From assembly GCF_958979055.1 (NCBI RefSeq), contig NC_084887.1, positions 9,760,501 to 9,824,500 of the forward strand: DNA of 64,000 nt, written 5' to 3'. This DNA is from Alnus glutinosa. Its lineage: Eukaryota > Streptophyta > Magnoliopsida > Fagales > Betulaceae. The notes below the pieces were generated by a model, which saw only the letters and a program-made list of their open reading frames with translations, was not told the origin of the DNA and ran no database searches. A program made the position numbers and the translations under genes. Below are positions 11,617 to 22,792 of this stretch, piece after piece; position 1 is the stretch's first letter; every line of letters begins with the position of its first letter.

Positions 11617-12312
11617 TTATGTAAAAATACAAGGAAAGCGTTAGTTACATCTGTGTTGTCACTTTAAAATGACTAATCAAATTACAATTGTAGCTTCCTA
11701 AAATTATTTATAAAGCCAAATTTCACCTAATAAGAAATATCCGATTAAGGTTTGAACGATCGATCAACTTGCAATCGAAATATCGATCAGACCGCTTTGT
11801 TCTTTGTTTGATTTATCGATCAACTTTCGATCGAAATATTGATTAAACCGTTCTGTTCTAGATTCAATGGATCGGCGCCTAGTTTTGTTCGATATAAACA
11901 CCCTGACAGATGTTCTCCACATTCGAAAACACTCCAAATCCCTTACTTTCTTCAACACTCTCACCACACTTTAATAAACCAAACTAATACAACTTTATAA
12001 CATCATTCCCAACTCCAAAAACATTTCTTTCTTCTCACAACAATCACAGTATCTCTAATAACCACACAAAATAGCATCAACAACAAAGACAACCACAATA
12101 TGCACTACAAATTCTCGTGCAACCAACATCACTCACCATTAACCTTTCAACAACATCATCAAAACAACAACCATACCATCACTAACAACAACTCAACATC
12201 AATATCAACAATTGTACCTTAACAAAATACTAACAAAATCATTATCCTCTAAGCAACCCTAAAATCAACTTAGATAAAGACAAAACTAGGGTTTAAGTGA
12301 TTACCTTTGAAG
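11617..12312. repeat. LTR-like fragment with TTCGATCGAA-type words
   Basis: Contains text seen again at 27,272 and 36,229 (TTACATCTGTG and TTTATAAAGCC-like phrases), which looks like the start of a retrotransposon LTR. It also has a cluster of near-palindromes around ATCGATC, TTTCGATCGAAA and related words at 11,755-11,890. The rest is C/A-rich and non-coding. No TG...CA boundaries could be fixed. Confidence 0.4.

Positions 12313-12313
<1 letters not shown>

Positions 12314-12345
<32 letters not shown>
12314..12345. repeat. (CT)n microsatellite
   Basis: About 32 bp of pure CT dinucleotides. Confidence 0.95.
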
Positions 12346-12347
<2 letters not shown>

Positions 12348-13040
12348 GGTGAGGGGGGCTTTCTTGTTTGTATCAAATAAGGGGAAAGAAATGAGCTTCC
12401 TCCTTTACGATTTACATCTTAAGAAGCTTTGAGGCACGTTAAAAATTGAGTTCGATCAAACAAACTTAATTTCTGTCAATCATAACAGGGCATCTTGCAT
12501 TAAATTGAACGTTGAATCTCACCTACTGGTACGCTTGATTCCTAGACTCCCAGTTCGATCAAATGAACAATACTTGAATCGAACAAACCTGACAAATCCC
12601 TTCATTGTCGTTCGATCTCACCTACTACACACGTGACTCTACTATGTGGAGGTTCTACTTCGATAGATTGAACCCAAATTTGATCGGTCGAACTCACTCA
12701 AAACTATTTTTAAATTAACTAAAATGAACACTCATCAATTACCTAGACATCGCATGCTTACGTGTCCAATTCCCAACACTTGTTCAACCTACTCATTTTC
12801 CAATTTATTTTAACCAATATTATTCTCAAGTTTATATTTCTCTTTCTCATATTTTTGAAGCAGGGTGCTACATGACTTGTGCACAAATGACCATTTTCTT
12901 CCAAAATTTGGTTGATATGGTTTACTTTTCTCCGGTGGTCGTACACATGGAAAACTTCTTGTTTCCATCACCATTCTTGATCCAATTTTACTTTGCCCCT
13001 TGTTTTCACTTCAAGTATTCTTTTCTAATAGATCATTGAT
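12346..13040. other. No gene; LTR-like continuation
   Basis: Non-coding. It continues the TTCGATC-rich text (for example near 12,440, 12,550, 12,610 and 12,660-12,690), consistent with one degraded LTR spanning about 11.6-12.7 kb. Confidence 0.35.
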
Positions 13041-13041
13041 T

Positions 13042-13432
13042 TTTTGTGGAGAAAATACAATTTGCCCCCCCAAAGTTTGACCATTTTTTCAATTTTGTCT
13101 ACAATGTTTAAAAAGTTGCAATATGCCCCAACAAAGTTCGAAAATTCTCAATTTGACTAATCCGTTAGTGATTTCCATATTCTTTGACGGAAAATAGCTC
13201 ATGTGCACCACACATTCATTTTTTTGTACAAAAATTCCAAAATTACCCCTTATATACGTGTTAATTTTCAAAATACCATAGTTTAAAATAAATAAATAAA
13301 TAAAAAAGGGGTGGCCCACCCCCATTCTAGACAGATGGAGGTGGATCGGCCACCCTCTTGACCAAATGGGGGTGGTCGAGACACCCTGAAAGGGTTTGGG
13401 GGTGGTTTCGGCCACCCCTATTTCGCCATCCA
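13042..13432. mobile_element. GC-cored inverted-repeat element, right arm missing
   Basis: An AT-rich left arm (13,042-13,305, with CAATTTGCCCCCCC and ATTACCCC) leads into a GC-rich core (13,308-13,432) built from GGGTGG and CCACCC words. The layout is that of the elements at 28,824, 41,377 and 60,646. The expected right arm is absent, because a 293-bp foldback begins exactly where the core stops. Confidence 0.5.
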
Positions 13433-13725
13433 CCTCCAATTGTTATATTTTATGCTTGAGAAGTATAACTGGCCACCCAATAGTATCTCTACTCATAACA
13501 TATTAGCAACTGTGGACACCTCTATAACTTGCTTTGAATTGTACTCAGCTTGTCTTATAACTAGGGTACTCTTATTCCTAATTATTTATCGGGATGCTAC
13601 AAAGACAAGCTGAGTACAACTCAAAGCAAGTTATAGAGGTGTCCACAGTTGCTAAAATGTTACGAGTAGAGATACTATTGGGTGGCCAGTTATACTTCTC
13701 AAGCATAAAATGCACCAATTGGAGG
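13433..13725. repeat. Long foldback (inverted repeat) of about 290 bp
   Basis: The left arm from 13,433 (CCTCCAATTG...) and the right arm ending 13,725 are reverse complements over roughly 120 bp each with few mismatches. Shared words include AGTATAACTGGCCACCCAAT and CACCTCTATAACTTGCTTTG. They are separated by a loop of about 45-50 bp. Transcribed RNA would form a near-perfect hairpin. No coding potential. Confidence 0.85.
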
Positions 13726-14309
13726 TTCTAGAAACTGTTGAAGGGCCTGGCTCACTAAAATCCATAACATAACTCGATTGTTAAATGTAACCCTAGCCAT
13801 GAACGTTCGACTTGAGGACCGAACGTTCAATGGGCAATTATAGCAATTAAATTTTGGACATCTCTGTAATACCCTAGAAATAAACACATAAATCGATATA
13901 TTTATTTTAAATGATAATGATAATTTACAAACCAAAAGCTCTTACTTTAATTCACATAGAAAAAGGTTTCGGATAAAATATTCTAATCTTCTAATTAAAA
14001 GCCCTAAAAAATATTTTAGCAAAATATTTGTTTTGAAAGCAAAATCTTGATTTTCGAACGTTCAACTTCCTCTCGAACGATCAAGGTTTCCTCTTGAACA
14101 TTCGACTTTCCTTTCGAAGTAATGGACTTTCCTCCCTAAACGTTCGACTTTCCAATCGAAGGCTCGACCTTTCCTATCGAATGATCAATGACAATCTGCA
14201 TGAAAAATGTTAGAAGAGTTTTAACTTCTTATGCAACATTATGTCCTATTTAAGGACTTAGGATAAACCCTAAGTCTCATTTTTCATCATATTTAGCACA
14301 CCACAACCT

Positions 14310-14310
<1 letters not shown>
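13726..14310. repeat. LTR-like segment with ACGTTCGA words
   Basis: Non-coding stretch carrying a series of near-palindromic ACGTTCGA/TCGAACGT-type words (13,802, 13,823, 14,058, 14,080, 14,140, 14,160) followed by text like the end of a retrotransposon U3/R region. A similar cluster occurs at 42,650-42,740. Confidence 0.4.

Positions 14311-14365
<55 letters not shown>
14311..14365. repeat. (GA)n microsatellite
   Basis: About 55 bp of GA repeats with one GGG interruption. Confidence 0.95.
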
Positions 14366-14370
<5 letters not shown>

Positions 14371-14596
14371 GATAGAGAGAAAGTGACTCTTAAAAGACTT
14401 CATATTCAAGAGAAGGTAACCCTTGAGCCCAATCTCGATCTTGTATTTATAGTTTCTTTTACGTATAAATACTCAAAACAAGCCATATGAACCTCGAGCC
14501 CCTATTCTAGGTAATCTAAAATTTTCATTTTTAGAGACAGATAACACTCTCCTGGTCATTATTGCTTATGACTTAAAAAGAGGCAAGGAGAGTAGT

Positions 14597-15288
14597 TTGC
14601 TAGGGCTGTTAGAAGAGCAAAAAGAGACCATCAAGGTAGAAAACTTCTTTGAGTATTCTCCTCATTTTACTCCAATTCATTCCCTTCCGGATGAGAAATT
14701 GTTTAAGAATACTCAGACGGATCTACCTCGATATGCGGACATTCGAAATTACCTTTCAGTAGATAAAATTTATTCTCTTTGGTCCAAGAGAAGAAAAGAT
14801 TGGTTCTTCAAATTTAAACTTAAGGGTCAGAGAGCACTAAGCGCATCAAGCATGTGGATTCCCTTGGCTTGGCGTATCCCACATATTTTAACTAAATGAG
14901 ACAGCTTCATAGGTTCGAGCACATGCCATGTACGCTCGAGTCCTCCATCAGGCCAAGGTACATGATCTCCTTCCAGGATCTTCTCTATTGTTGTTTCATT
15001 CTTGGTTTATATTTGTATAACAATGTGTTGCACTTGACTGGCATTTGGTTGGAGTATTACTCTCTTTTTCAGGATATGTGTTTTTGCAATCAAGTTTGGG
15101 GGTATGATATGCCCCACATCTGCTCATTCAGGTACTCCTATCCTCTTACTATTATGTTCAGAGTTGTACCGGGATCACCTCCCAATAACTCATATCAGAA
15201 TAAGTTATTCTCAAGGAGGTATTTAATCGGCCTTACTGAGGCTTGGAAAAATGCAACTCAGAATATTACCGAGGTGTCTATCCCTTAA
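14597..15288 (+). pseudogene. Two overlapping frames of unknown function, probably transposon-derived
   Basis: Frame 1 (14,597-14,899) encodes 100 residues including PRYADIRNYLSVDKIYSLWS and a basic KRRKDWFFKFKLKG stretch. Frame 2 (14,896-15,288) encodes 130 residues including QVWGYDMPHICSFRYSYP. They overlap by four bases (ATGA) in different frames, as a single frame broken by an indel would. I do not recognise the family. Both frames are longer and less repetitive than chance frames nearby, and they lie between LTR-like text and a gypsy remnant, so a decayed retroelement protein is the likeliest explanation. Confidence 0.3.
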
Positions 15289-15309
15289 CGATTTGGGCAA
15301 ATCCGAGTC

Positions 15310-15737
15310 ACCCTCCTAATAACTTAGGTAAATCCAGTTGCCTAAGTTATTACTGAGGAAGGCAACCACCAATTTTCCGGGCTTTCCTCCTAATAACTTA
15401 GGCAAATCTGGTTGCTTAAGTTATTACAGGGGAGGGTAACTACCAGTTTTCGAGCTACCCTCCTAATAACTTAGGCAAAATCGATCGCCTAAGTTATTAT
15501 AGGGGAGGATAACTACCAGTTTTTCGAGCTACCCTCCAAATAACTTAGGCAAATCCCGTTGCCTAAGTTATTACCAAGGAGGATAACTACCAATTTCCAA
15601 ACTACCCAACTAATAACTTAGGCAAATCCGATTGCCTGAGTTATTACCGGGGAGGATAACTTCCAGTTTCCAAGCTACCCTTCTAATAACTTAGGCAAAT
15701 CCGGTCGCCTAAGTTATTACTAGGGAGGATAACTACT
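15310..15737. repeat. Six-unit palindromic tandem repeat, 73-74 bp period
   Basis: Units begin at 15,317, 15,391, 15,464, 15,538, 15,611 and 15,684. Each contains a hairpin: arm TAATAACTTAGGCAA, a short loop such as ATCCGG, and the reverse arm TTGCCTAAGTTATTA. Between hairpins lies a conserved spacer with GGGGAGGATAACTACCAGTTT. Spacing is very regular. It sits directly downstream (minus-strand sense) of a gypsy integrase tail. Confidence 0.9.
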
Positions 15738-15827
15738 AACTTCTGTATTCGAGGTGACTGAGGGCGTTCCGAGCGATCCACTCAGAAGGTTGCGTGTTCG
15801 ATTCACTCATGCCGGTGAGGAGGGATA

Positions 15828-16170
15828 TCACATGGATATCACATATAGTATTTTTTTCAAGTGCTCCCCATTCCATGCTCTCAGGAGACGTTTGCCTTCG
15901 GTCGATATCAAATGGTAGGCCCCTTTCTCGTGACATTTGACCAATTGGTAAGGACCTTCCCGCTTGGGCGGAATCATTGCCTTGGTATGCTGCCCCTGTG
16001 ACATGTGCTTCATCTCTTCTCTCTTGTAACAAGTCCAAATGCAACTTAATCCCATCATCATTGAGCCCGGGATTGTAGTGTGACACCATGAAGCTAGGAG
16101 AGCCAAGAGTATAAGAGAAAAACCATAACCAAACATTTCCAAAGAAATAAACAAAGGAAGATAACAAGGT
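15828..16170 (-). pseudogene. Ty3/gypsy integrase C-terminal fragment
   Basis: Two minus-strand frames together give the end of a gypsy integrase. First NPGLNDDGIKLHLDLLQERR (about 16,010-16,075); then, after a frameshift near 15,980-16,000, GPYQLVKCHEKGAYHLISTE, ending WNGEHLKK (about 15,850-15,975). The pattern GPY-x-V ... GAY-x-L ... WN-x-xHLKK is characteristic of the domain. It lies on the same strand as the RT/RNase H at 20,755-21,742, so both may be parts of one element. Confidence 0.7.
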
Positions 16171-16179
16171 TAGGGCTTC

Positions 16180-17345
16180 AACAAGAATTCAGCACACACA
16201 TATATCTAAACTTGAGAAAATAGTCAGATAGCTTGTCAAAAATACGCAAACATATAAAGAAAAGTCAAGTAATCAATTAGCATAAATTTTCCTGCAGATA
16301 GAAATTTTTCAATAGTTAGCTTAACTCATGCAATGCATGTGTGTGTGTGTGTGTGTGTGTGTGAAGACTTTCTCAATAAGGTATGATCTTCATTGATATG
16401 ATTTAAAGCAACTAAATTTTCTAAATAAGAGAGAAATTCATAGTTAGATCAGTCAAAAGTCGAATCTTATCTTACTAGGGTCTAGACACCCTCATCTGAT
16501 ACTCTCCCCCTAAGAAGCAGCACTACTTTTTTTTTTTTTTACTTGCACCATGAAGGACAAGATATAAAGCTGAGTCAGTACAGAAGCAGTAAATTTATTC
16601 ATATAACAATGAGCTCAGAAGTATAACTGCTTGTTTCTTTTTGGTGCTGCAACCTTAAAGAGGAAGCTAGAATTTCTGGGGTTAGGTTCAACTAGCGAGT
16701 TGGTCAATTTGACCATCTTAGCAAAAAAAAAAAAAAAAAAAATCTCTCTTAGAAGAATTTTCAGAAGCAAAAAATCAGAGATAAAAAATGTACCTTAGAG
16801 GAGCCTTGGATAGTGCCATTTTCATCGCATGAGGAAAGCAACTATTTGATACAGATGCAGCAGGAAAACTTAGCACAAATCAGACTTAGAATCTCAATAA
16901 TATGTAGGCATATTTTATCAAAGCACAAATAACTGAGATAGCAATAAAGATCCATGAGATAGCTGAAAGACTAAGAAGAAAAACCTTGCATCTTACCCCT
17001 TTGTTTGTTTTTTTTTTTTTTTTTTTTTTTAAACAAATCAACATGCATAAAAGGAAAAGAAAAGACAATCAATCCAAGCATGTAGGGTAAGGACAAACCT
17101 GACCTCAAGGAAAGAAGTTTACCTATACCAAGACAGAAAAGCAGTCGCTTGACGTGCTTTGTCTGTCATCCCTATGAAATACCTGCAGAAATTTCTCAAG
17201 ACAACAAGAGAAACTATATAGGGATAGACAAAATGGTTCCATAACAAATATGCAAAGCATACACAGGATATGACAATATAAAAGATGCAATGCAAGTGTA
17301 CGTAACATGCACTAGGATTTAGGAACCACAATCCTAGGCATGTGT
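16180..17345. other. No gene; retroelement-derived spacer
   Basis: Contains a (GT)n run (16,338-16,363), a purine-rich tract on the minus strand near 16,503-16,515 (AGGGGGAGAGTAT, polypurine-tract-like), poly-A/T runs (16,722-16,740, 17,010-17,030) and no convincing reading frame. It probably belongs to the Copia element upstream on the minus strand. Confidence 0.35.
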
Positions 17346-17356
17346 GACCTCACCTA

Positions 17357-19572
17357 CTAGGTGGGTCCACTCCCCCTTCGGAAGTGAGTGTGCTTATCCT
17401 GTCCTCCATCCTTCGGCTGCAGATCCATATATCTGATCAAGCTTCGCATAAAGCTGCCAACAATGGGCAATTCTTCATAGGATGGATCCTTTTTAGGCGT
17501 CTGCGGCTTTTCCTCATGATGCTGAGATTTGTTCTTCTTTGGCAACCAGGCCTGTTTTACAGGAACAAACCTCTGTTGCTATCACTAATGCCTTGAAGCA
17601 GGATATCTTGCATGAGGTCCAGACTTTCTAGGTGGGTCCTTTTGAGGCTAAGGACTCCTGGGTCTAACATGGCTATTAACTCCACATTGGTGACATATGA
17701 GAGTTTTGTGCACTGGTAGAGCATACCTTGATAGTTTTTTCTGAGCCTGATGCTTCCTAGGAGGTTTGGTGCTAGTAGAATCTTTCTTTGGCAGCTCCTT
17801 GTTCACTTTAGACCTCTGAACAAGTACGTGTGGGCACTTGGGTTGGATGTGACCGGTCAACCCATAGTGATGGCAAATAGGGACAAACTTTTGAGTGGGT
17901 TGTCTCCTATATGGAGGAACATATTTTGTCTTGGAATGTTCTTCAAATATGGGCACTTGGGTTGGATGTGACCGGTCAACCCATAGTGATGGCAAATAGG
18001 GACAAACTTTTGAGTGGGTTATCTCCTATATGGAGGAACATATTTTGTCTTGGAATGTTCTTCAACATCTTTTTTCCTTCTTAGGAGCATTCTTCTTATT
18101 CCAAGTTCTTGGGAATTTTAACTGACTACAATTTGGTCTAATATATCCCACCATCCCACAATGATGACATGTAAGTAGGCTTCTCTCTGTAGAATCCTTA
18201 GATTTCACAGGTGTAGTATTATCATTCTCACAAGAAACCATAATAGCCTTACCTTTGTCATTCTGAGGCTCTGAACCTGAAGGCTTCACAAACACAGTTC
18301 TAGAAGTGGAAGCAATATTGGAGGAATCAATAGCTACATACCCGAGACTAGTTTTGTCAGATGAGCACTTCTGACCTGTCAGCATCTGAGCTAGCTTGTT
18401 GTCTGAGAACTTCTCCAACTGTAACTATGCATCCATCAGTTTATCTTCCAAGTCCGTGATCTTCTGAAGTAATGTCTCTTTCTGTCTTCATAGTGTTCAT
18501 CTTCATCACCTTCTGATTGGACTCTCTCATCTTCATGAATTCCATGTACAAGACACAATATTCTCTTTTACTTTTTCATCACTGTGCTCAGAATAGTGAA
18601 GATCGTCCTAGTCTTCATGTGGAGCCACACAAGCTAGAAAATTCTCAGAAGATTCTTCTTCTTTCTCAGACACATATATGAGAGTTGTGCAATGTAGGCC
18701 TTCCCCTTAGCCTGCTTGAGATTTGCAGATTCAGTTCTCATGTGCCCAAAGCTAGAGCACCCACAATATCTATGACCTCTAGGATCCTCCTTCTCTTCTT
18801 CTTCTGGCTTGGCTTCACTAGGAGTTTCCCTCAGTCCTTCGATGAATTTATCAGTTTTCATCAATTTATTGATCCTATTGGCAATCATGGCTAATTCTTC
18901 TTCTTCATTGTCTGAGTCTTCATCAGAGGAGACTCTGCTTTTAGTCGTTTTGAAAGCCATCCCCTTTGCTTTCTTGACTAAGGGCAGGGAATACTCATAA
19001 GCTTGAAGAGATCCTACTAACTCTTCAATCTTCATAGAATCTACATCATTGCTTTCTTCAATGGAAGTCACTTTAATCATGAAATGCTCTGGCAAAGACC
19101 TTAGAATCTTTGTGATGAGTTTTACATCAAAGACTTTCTTCCCAAGACTCACCATCGAGTTTCTCAAGTCGTTGATCCTGGTGTAAAACGCAACAAATGT
19201 CTCATTCTCTAACATCTTAATTTCTTCAAATCTAGAAATCAACATCTGGAGCTTGGCAGATTTAACAAGTTTGATGCCTTCATATGTTGTTTCTAAGATT
19301 TGTCATGCTTCTTTAGCGGATTCACAATTTCAAATTCTTGCTAATTCAGATGAGAAAAGTGCTTGACGTAAAGCATGGAGAGATTTATCATGGAAAAGTC
19401 GTGCACTATTTTGAGCAACAGATAGTTCAGCAGTTGTAGCCTCTGGTTTAAACCAACAAGTTTCTACAATTTGCCAAACATCAATAGATTTTAAAAAGAA
19501 ACACATACGAGCTTTCCAATACCCATAAATTATGCTATCAAAGGCAGGAATGCAATGAAGATATTGAGACAT
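17357..19572 (-). pseudogene. Ty1/Copia gag polyprotein, decayed
   Basis: The minus strand shows in order: an N-terminal gag segment with IYGYWKARMCFFLKSIDVW (19,330-19,572); a UBN2-like segment with RFEEIKMLENETFVAFYTRI and LRSLPEHF (18,634-19,245); a zinc-knuckle region with CHHCGMVGYIRPNC (about 18,110-18,160), degenerate because Y replaces the histidine; further knuckle-like copies CHHYGLTGHIQPKC and CHQCGVNSHVRP (17,650-17,920); and a lysine-rich tail ending about 17,357. Stops and frameshifts separate the parts, and no protease, integrase or RT follows. The primer-binding site and LTR at 19,636-20,750 lie just upstream. Probably a SIRE-like Copia element, internally deleted. Confidence 0.75.
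17831..18068. repeat. 119-bp tandem duplication within Copia gag
   Basis: 17,831-17,949 and 17,950-18,068 differ at about one visible base (TGGGTTGTCTCC versus TGGGTTATCTCC). The near-identity says the duplication is recent compared with the decay of the gag itself. It duplicates a zinc-knuckle-coding segment. Confidence 0.85.
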
Positions 19573-19635
19573 TAAAAAAAAATAGAAGTAAAAAATATCA
19601 CTCTCAAGAAATAAATCTTAAATAGAGTGTACCAA

Positions 19636-19647
19636 GCTCTGATACCA
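19636..19647 (-). other. Primer-binding site (initiator tRNA-Met type)
   Basis: The minus strand reads TGGTATCAGAGC, the usual PBS complementary to the 3' end of plant initiator methionine tRNA. It is two bases from the presumed LTR edge (TG at 19,650-19,651 on the plus strand) and fixes the element's orientation. Confidence 0.75.
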
Positions 19648-19649
19648 AT

Positions 19650-20750
19650 TGAAAATAAAATATGACTTCTAATTTACCAAGTGTGTGATAGTGTGCAACA
19701 AAATATCTTAAATGTTGAAAATAAAAGAGACAAGATATTTGTTGACGAAGTAGAAACTTTGTGAAGAGAAAACCACTTCGGGGAAGCCAAACCCAAGATA
19801 TCCACTATACCGAAGACAAAGCTAGTAATAAGACACTCGCACTCACATATCCCTGATGCAGTAGTCATTCCTTTAACTTTGACACGAAGCCCATCGTGAA
19901 CGCTTCTCAACCAAGTCTCCTATTTGAAGGGGTTTTCAATGGAATCCTTTACTTTAGGGCCGACCCTTAAGATAGACTTGACATGAAACAAAGAGCACAC
20001 ATCGGCAACGGCTAGAGAGCTAGCTGATCTTCAATTCTCCCTAAACACCCTCTCTAAGTACTATAGAATTCTATACTGAATTCTTACAAATTACAAGCCT
20101 AGAGCCATCTATTATAGGCTTATAAAAAACCTAATTCTGCTTAAAATTGAACTCCGGTGAGTAACGTCCGGACGGTAACTTACCCTCGTCCGGACGGTCT
20201 TCTGCTACCGCCTTTCCAGAATAGCGCAATTCTTCTTAAAACAGGACCACGTCCGAATGGCTTGGCCGAGCGTCCAGACGATCTTCACTGTCACTCCTTT
20301 CCGCGTTCGTAAAGGAAACCTGGAATATTCTAAAACACTGGGTAGTGTCCGGACATGTTGCCACATCGTCCGGACATCTGGCAAAAACTTCCCAAATAGT
20401 GTCGACTGAAATCCAACTCCATGTCGAACTTGGAGTAGCTTGACCTAGCGTCCGAACGATGTTACTCGGTCGTTTGGACAGCTGCAACGCTGAAGCTTCT
20501 AGACACTAAGGGGCGTCCGGAAGCCTTCAAAGACCCGTCTGAACGGTTGCACAGGAACCAGCTGTTCTGATTTGGAAACTGCATGGAATCTTCATGGACA
20601 TCTTCTAAAACCTTGTGACCAACACATGGCATGAAATGAGACACTGTCCATATTACATGAAGACTCTGAATAGAACCGATAATCCTGTTTAAAAAGCAAC
20701 CGTTACATAAAGTGTTTTTGTCAACCAGAATGTTGCCAATATAAAATACT
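19650..20750 (-). mobile_element. Copia LTR with GTCCGGAC words
   Basis: LTR adjoining the PBS. The 3' edge is at 19,650; the 5' edge is not exact, somewhere 20,700-20,755, where the gypsy RNase H frame resumes. It contains many near-palindromic CGTCCGGACG-type words (20,165, 20,190, 20,248, 20,268, 20,346, 20,368, 20,450, 20,512). No coding potential. Confidence 0.6.
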
Positions 20751-20754
20751 AATA

Positions 20755-21742
20755 GAACTCAATGTTGAATTGCCCGAGCTTGATTGCCCAATTCACCAGT
20801 CTTCTCAAGAGGTCCAGCTTTTGCAGCACTTTCTTCATGTGATACTCAATCAGTACCCGTATAACATGGGCTTGGAAATACAGTCTTAACCTTCTTGCCG
20901 AAATAACTAGAGAAAAGGCCAATTTTTCGATCCAAGGATATCTTTCCTCAGCTTCGTGCAACACTTTGCTAGTGAAGTAGACCGGCTTCTGAACTCCTGA
21001 GTCTTCTCTAACCAGTGCCAAGCATACAATCAAAGGAGACACAGCCAAGTAGAGATAAAGTATCTCTCCCTCGGTCGGTCGGCTTAAGAGTGGCGGGTTC
21101 ATTAGATATTCCTTCAATTTGTTGAAGGCTTCCTTACATTTGTCGCTCCAAGTGAATGCTTTTCTCAGAATCTTGAAGAAAGGAAGGCACTTGTCGATAG
21201 ATCGGGAGATAAATCGGTTTAGGGCGTCTATCCTCCCGTTTAGTCGTTGCAGCTCCTTTATCGTCTGGGGAGGTTGCATATCCAGAACCGCTTTAACCTT
21301 CTCATTATTCGCCTTGATACCCCTTTGTGACACCATGAATCCCAAGAATTTGCCAGTCAAAACTCTGAAAGCACATTTTGTGGGATTTAGCTTCATTTTA
21401 TACCGCCTCAGCATGTTGAAAGTCTCTCTGAGGTCGGCTATGTGACAATTTGTCTGCGTGCTTTTTACCAACATATTGTCAATGTATAATTCTACGTTCC
21501 GGCTGATCTAATCCCTAAACATTTTATTGACCAATCTTTAGATGTGTGGCCCCAGCATTCTTCAGGCCAAACGGCTTCATCTTATAGCAGTACAAGCCTC
21601 GCTTGGTAATAAAAGAGGTTTTCTCCTGGTCGATCTCATCCATGTATATCTGGTTGTACCCTGAGAAGGCATCCATGAAACTTAGTAGCTCATGTCTGAA
21701 GGTCAAATCTACTAGGAGATCCATTTGGGGCAGCGGGATCAT
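20755..21742 (-). pseudogene. Ty3/gypsy reverse transcriptase-RNase H, decayed
   Basis: Minus-strand segment 21,524-21,742 contains LLSFMDAFSGYNQIYMDEID and YKMKPFGLKNAGAT, core RT motifs. After a frameshift/stop at 21,475-21,523, where the catalytic YVDD is present only as YIDN, the frame continues through LNPTKCAFRV, GKFLGFMVSQRGI and LNRFISRSIDKCLPFFKILR, then an RNase H part with VYFTSKVLHEAEERYPWIEK. It stops abruptly at FNIEF (about 20,755) where Copia LTR sequence begins. No gag or protease is recognisable upstream. Confidence 0.8.
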
Positions 21743-22790
21743 CCGCCTCCGCCTGATTCTCCTATGGTTGTTCGGATTTCTAGAGATGGGTTCCTCTCAT
21801 GTCCATGTTGTGCTTGGCCCCTAGTCTTTTAGCATCTGTCTCGATCATTCTGGGATCCTTTACGATTCGTCAATTTTGCAGTCACCATTGTGGATTTGTT
21901 GTAAGAAACAATGAAATAGTTCCCACAGATGACACCAAACAGTTGATGCAGTATTCTAGTTTGGTGACATGGAATCCTATGATTTGTTCTTCGTAATCTA
22001 CAAAAATAACAAACATTGCATTGGGGGAATCCTGACAATCTCACTCCAATGCCTAAGCTAGTAGGCGATTTCAAAGAGGGCCAATATAATTTTAGAGAGT
22101 GTATGGTGTGTAAGAAATTCCATCCCTTGATACTTGGAGGTGACAGCTCATTTATAGAGTTGTAGACTTATTTGAATTATTTAAGGAATCCTGAAAAGTC
22201 GGGGATCACCGTGATTCACTCGCCAGATCTCTCGGGACCACTGATCATATCTCCGGATTCTTCGGGGTCTAGAATCACTAATTTTTCGGGTTGCATATCT
22301 CCCGCAACATTGCCTTTTAAGGGAGATAGCGCCTTGTCAATCCCGAATTTTTCGGAGTCCGAGGTTGCCATAAATATCAACTGTAGCTTTGTATCCAACC
22401 GGGCCTTCTTGGGTCTGCCGAACTGACTAGCCTTGAGGCTCACCTCCGAAGGTTCGGCTCCAGCGTACTCGGGCTAGGGTAATAATAATTTCCCCAACAT
22501 TTTCCATTCGGCAACTTCTATAAACTAGTTGCATGCCCATTAACGCCTCTTTGTTTGTGCCCGAAATTTCCGCACCAAATTTGCTGCTTCTGGAATCCTC
22601 GTTTTTCCCCTCCTATTCTCCCTTCTCCTTCAATTGCCAGTCATCATCTCTAAACGCCGAACGCCGCCGTCATGAAAGCGCCATCTCTGTTCTTGTCACT
22701 GCCAGCTGATCATTTTGGAGATTTTAAGGACATCGTTGTGCACCTCCAACACCTTCTCCATTAACATACACTTCCTTCACACCCCCTTCC
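21743..22790. other. No gene; probable LTR/retroelement text
   Basis: Around 22,200-22,450 short TCGGG/CCCGA words recur (TCTCGGGACC, TTCGGGGTC, TTTTCGGGTTGC), like the word clusters in other LTR pieces here. No recognisable protein on either strand. 22,500-22,790 is pyrimidine-rich and unremarkable. Confidence 0.3.
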
Positions 22791-22792
22791 GT

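Noticed and set aside
15310..15737. CRISPR-like reading of the regular palindromic array
   Set aside because: The host is a plant nuclear genome; the whole 73-bp unit is conserved, with no unique spacers, so it is a tandem repeat.
15736..15830. tRNA-like GTTCGATTC word suggesting a tRNA gene
   Set aside because: Box A and cloverleaf arms cannot be drawn; at most a SINE scrap.
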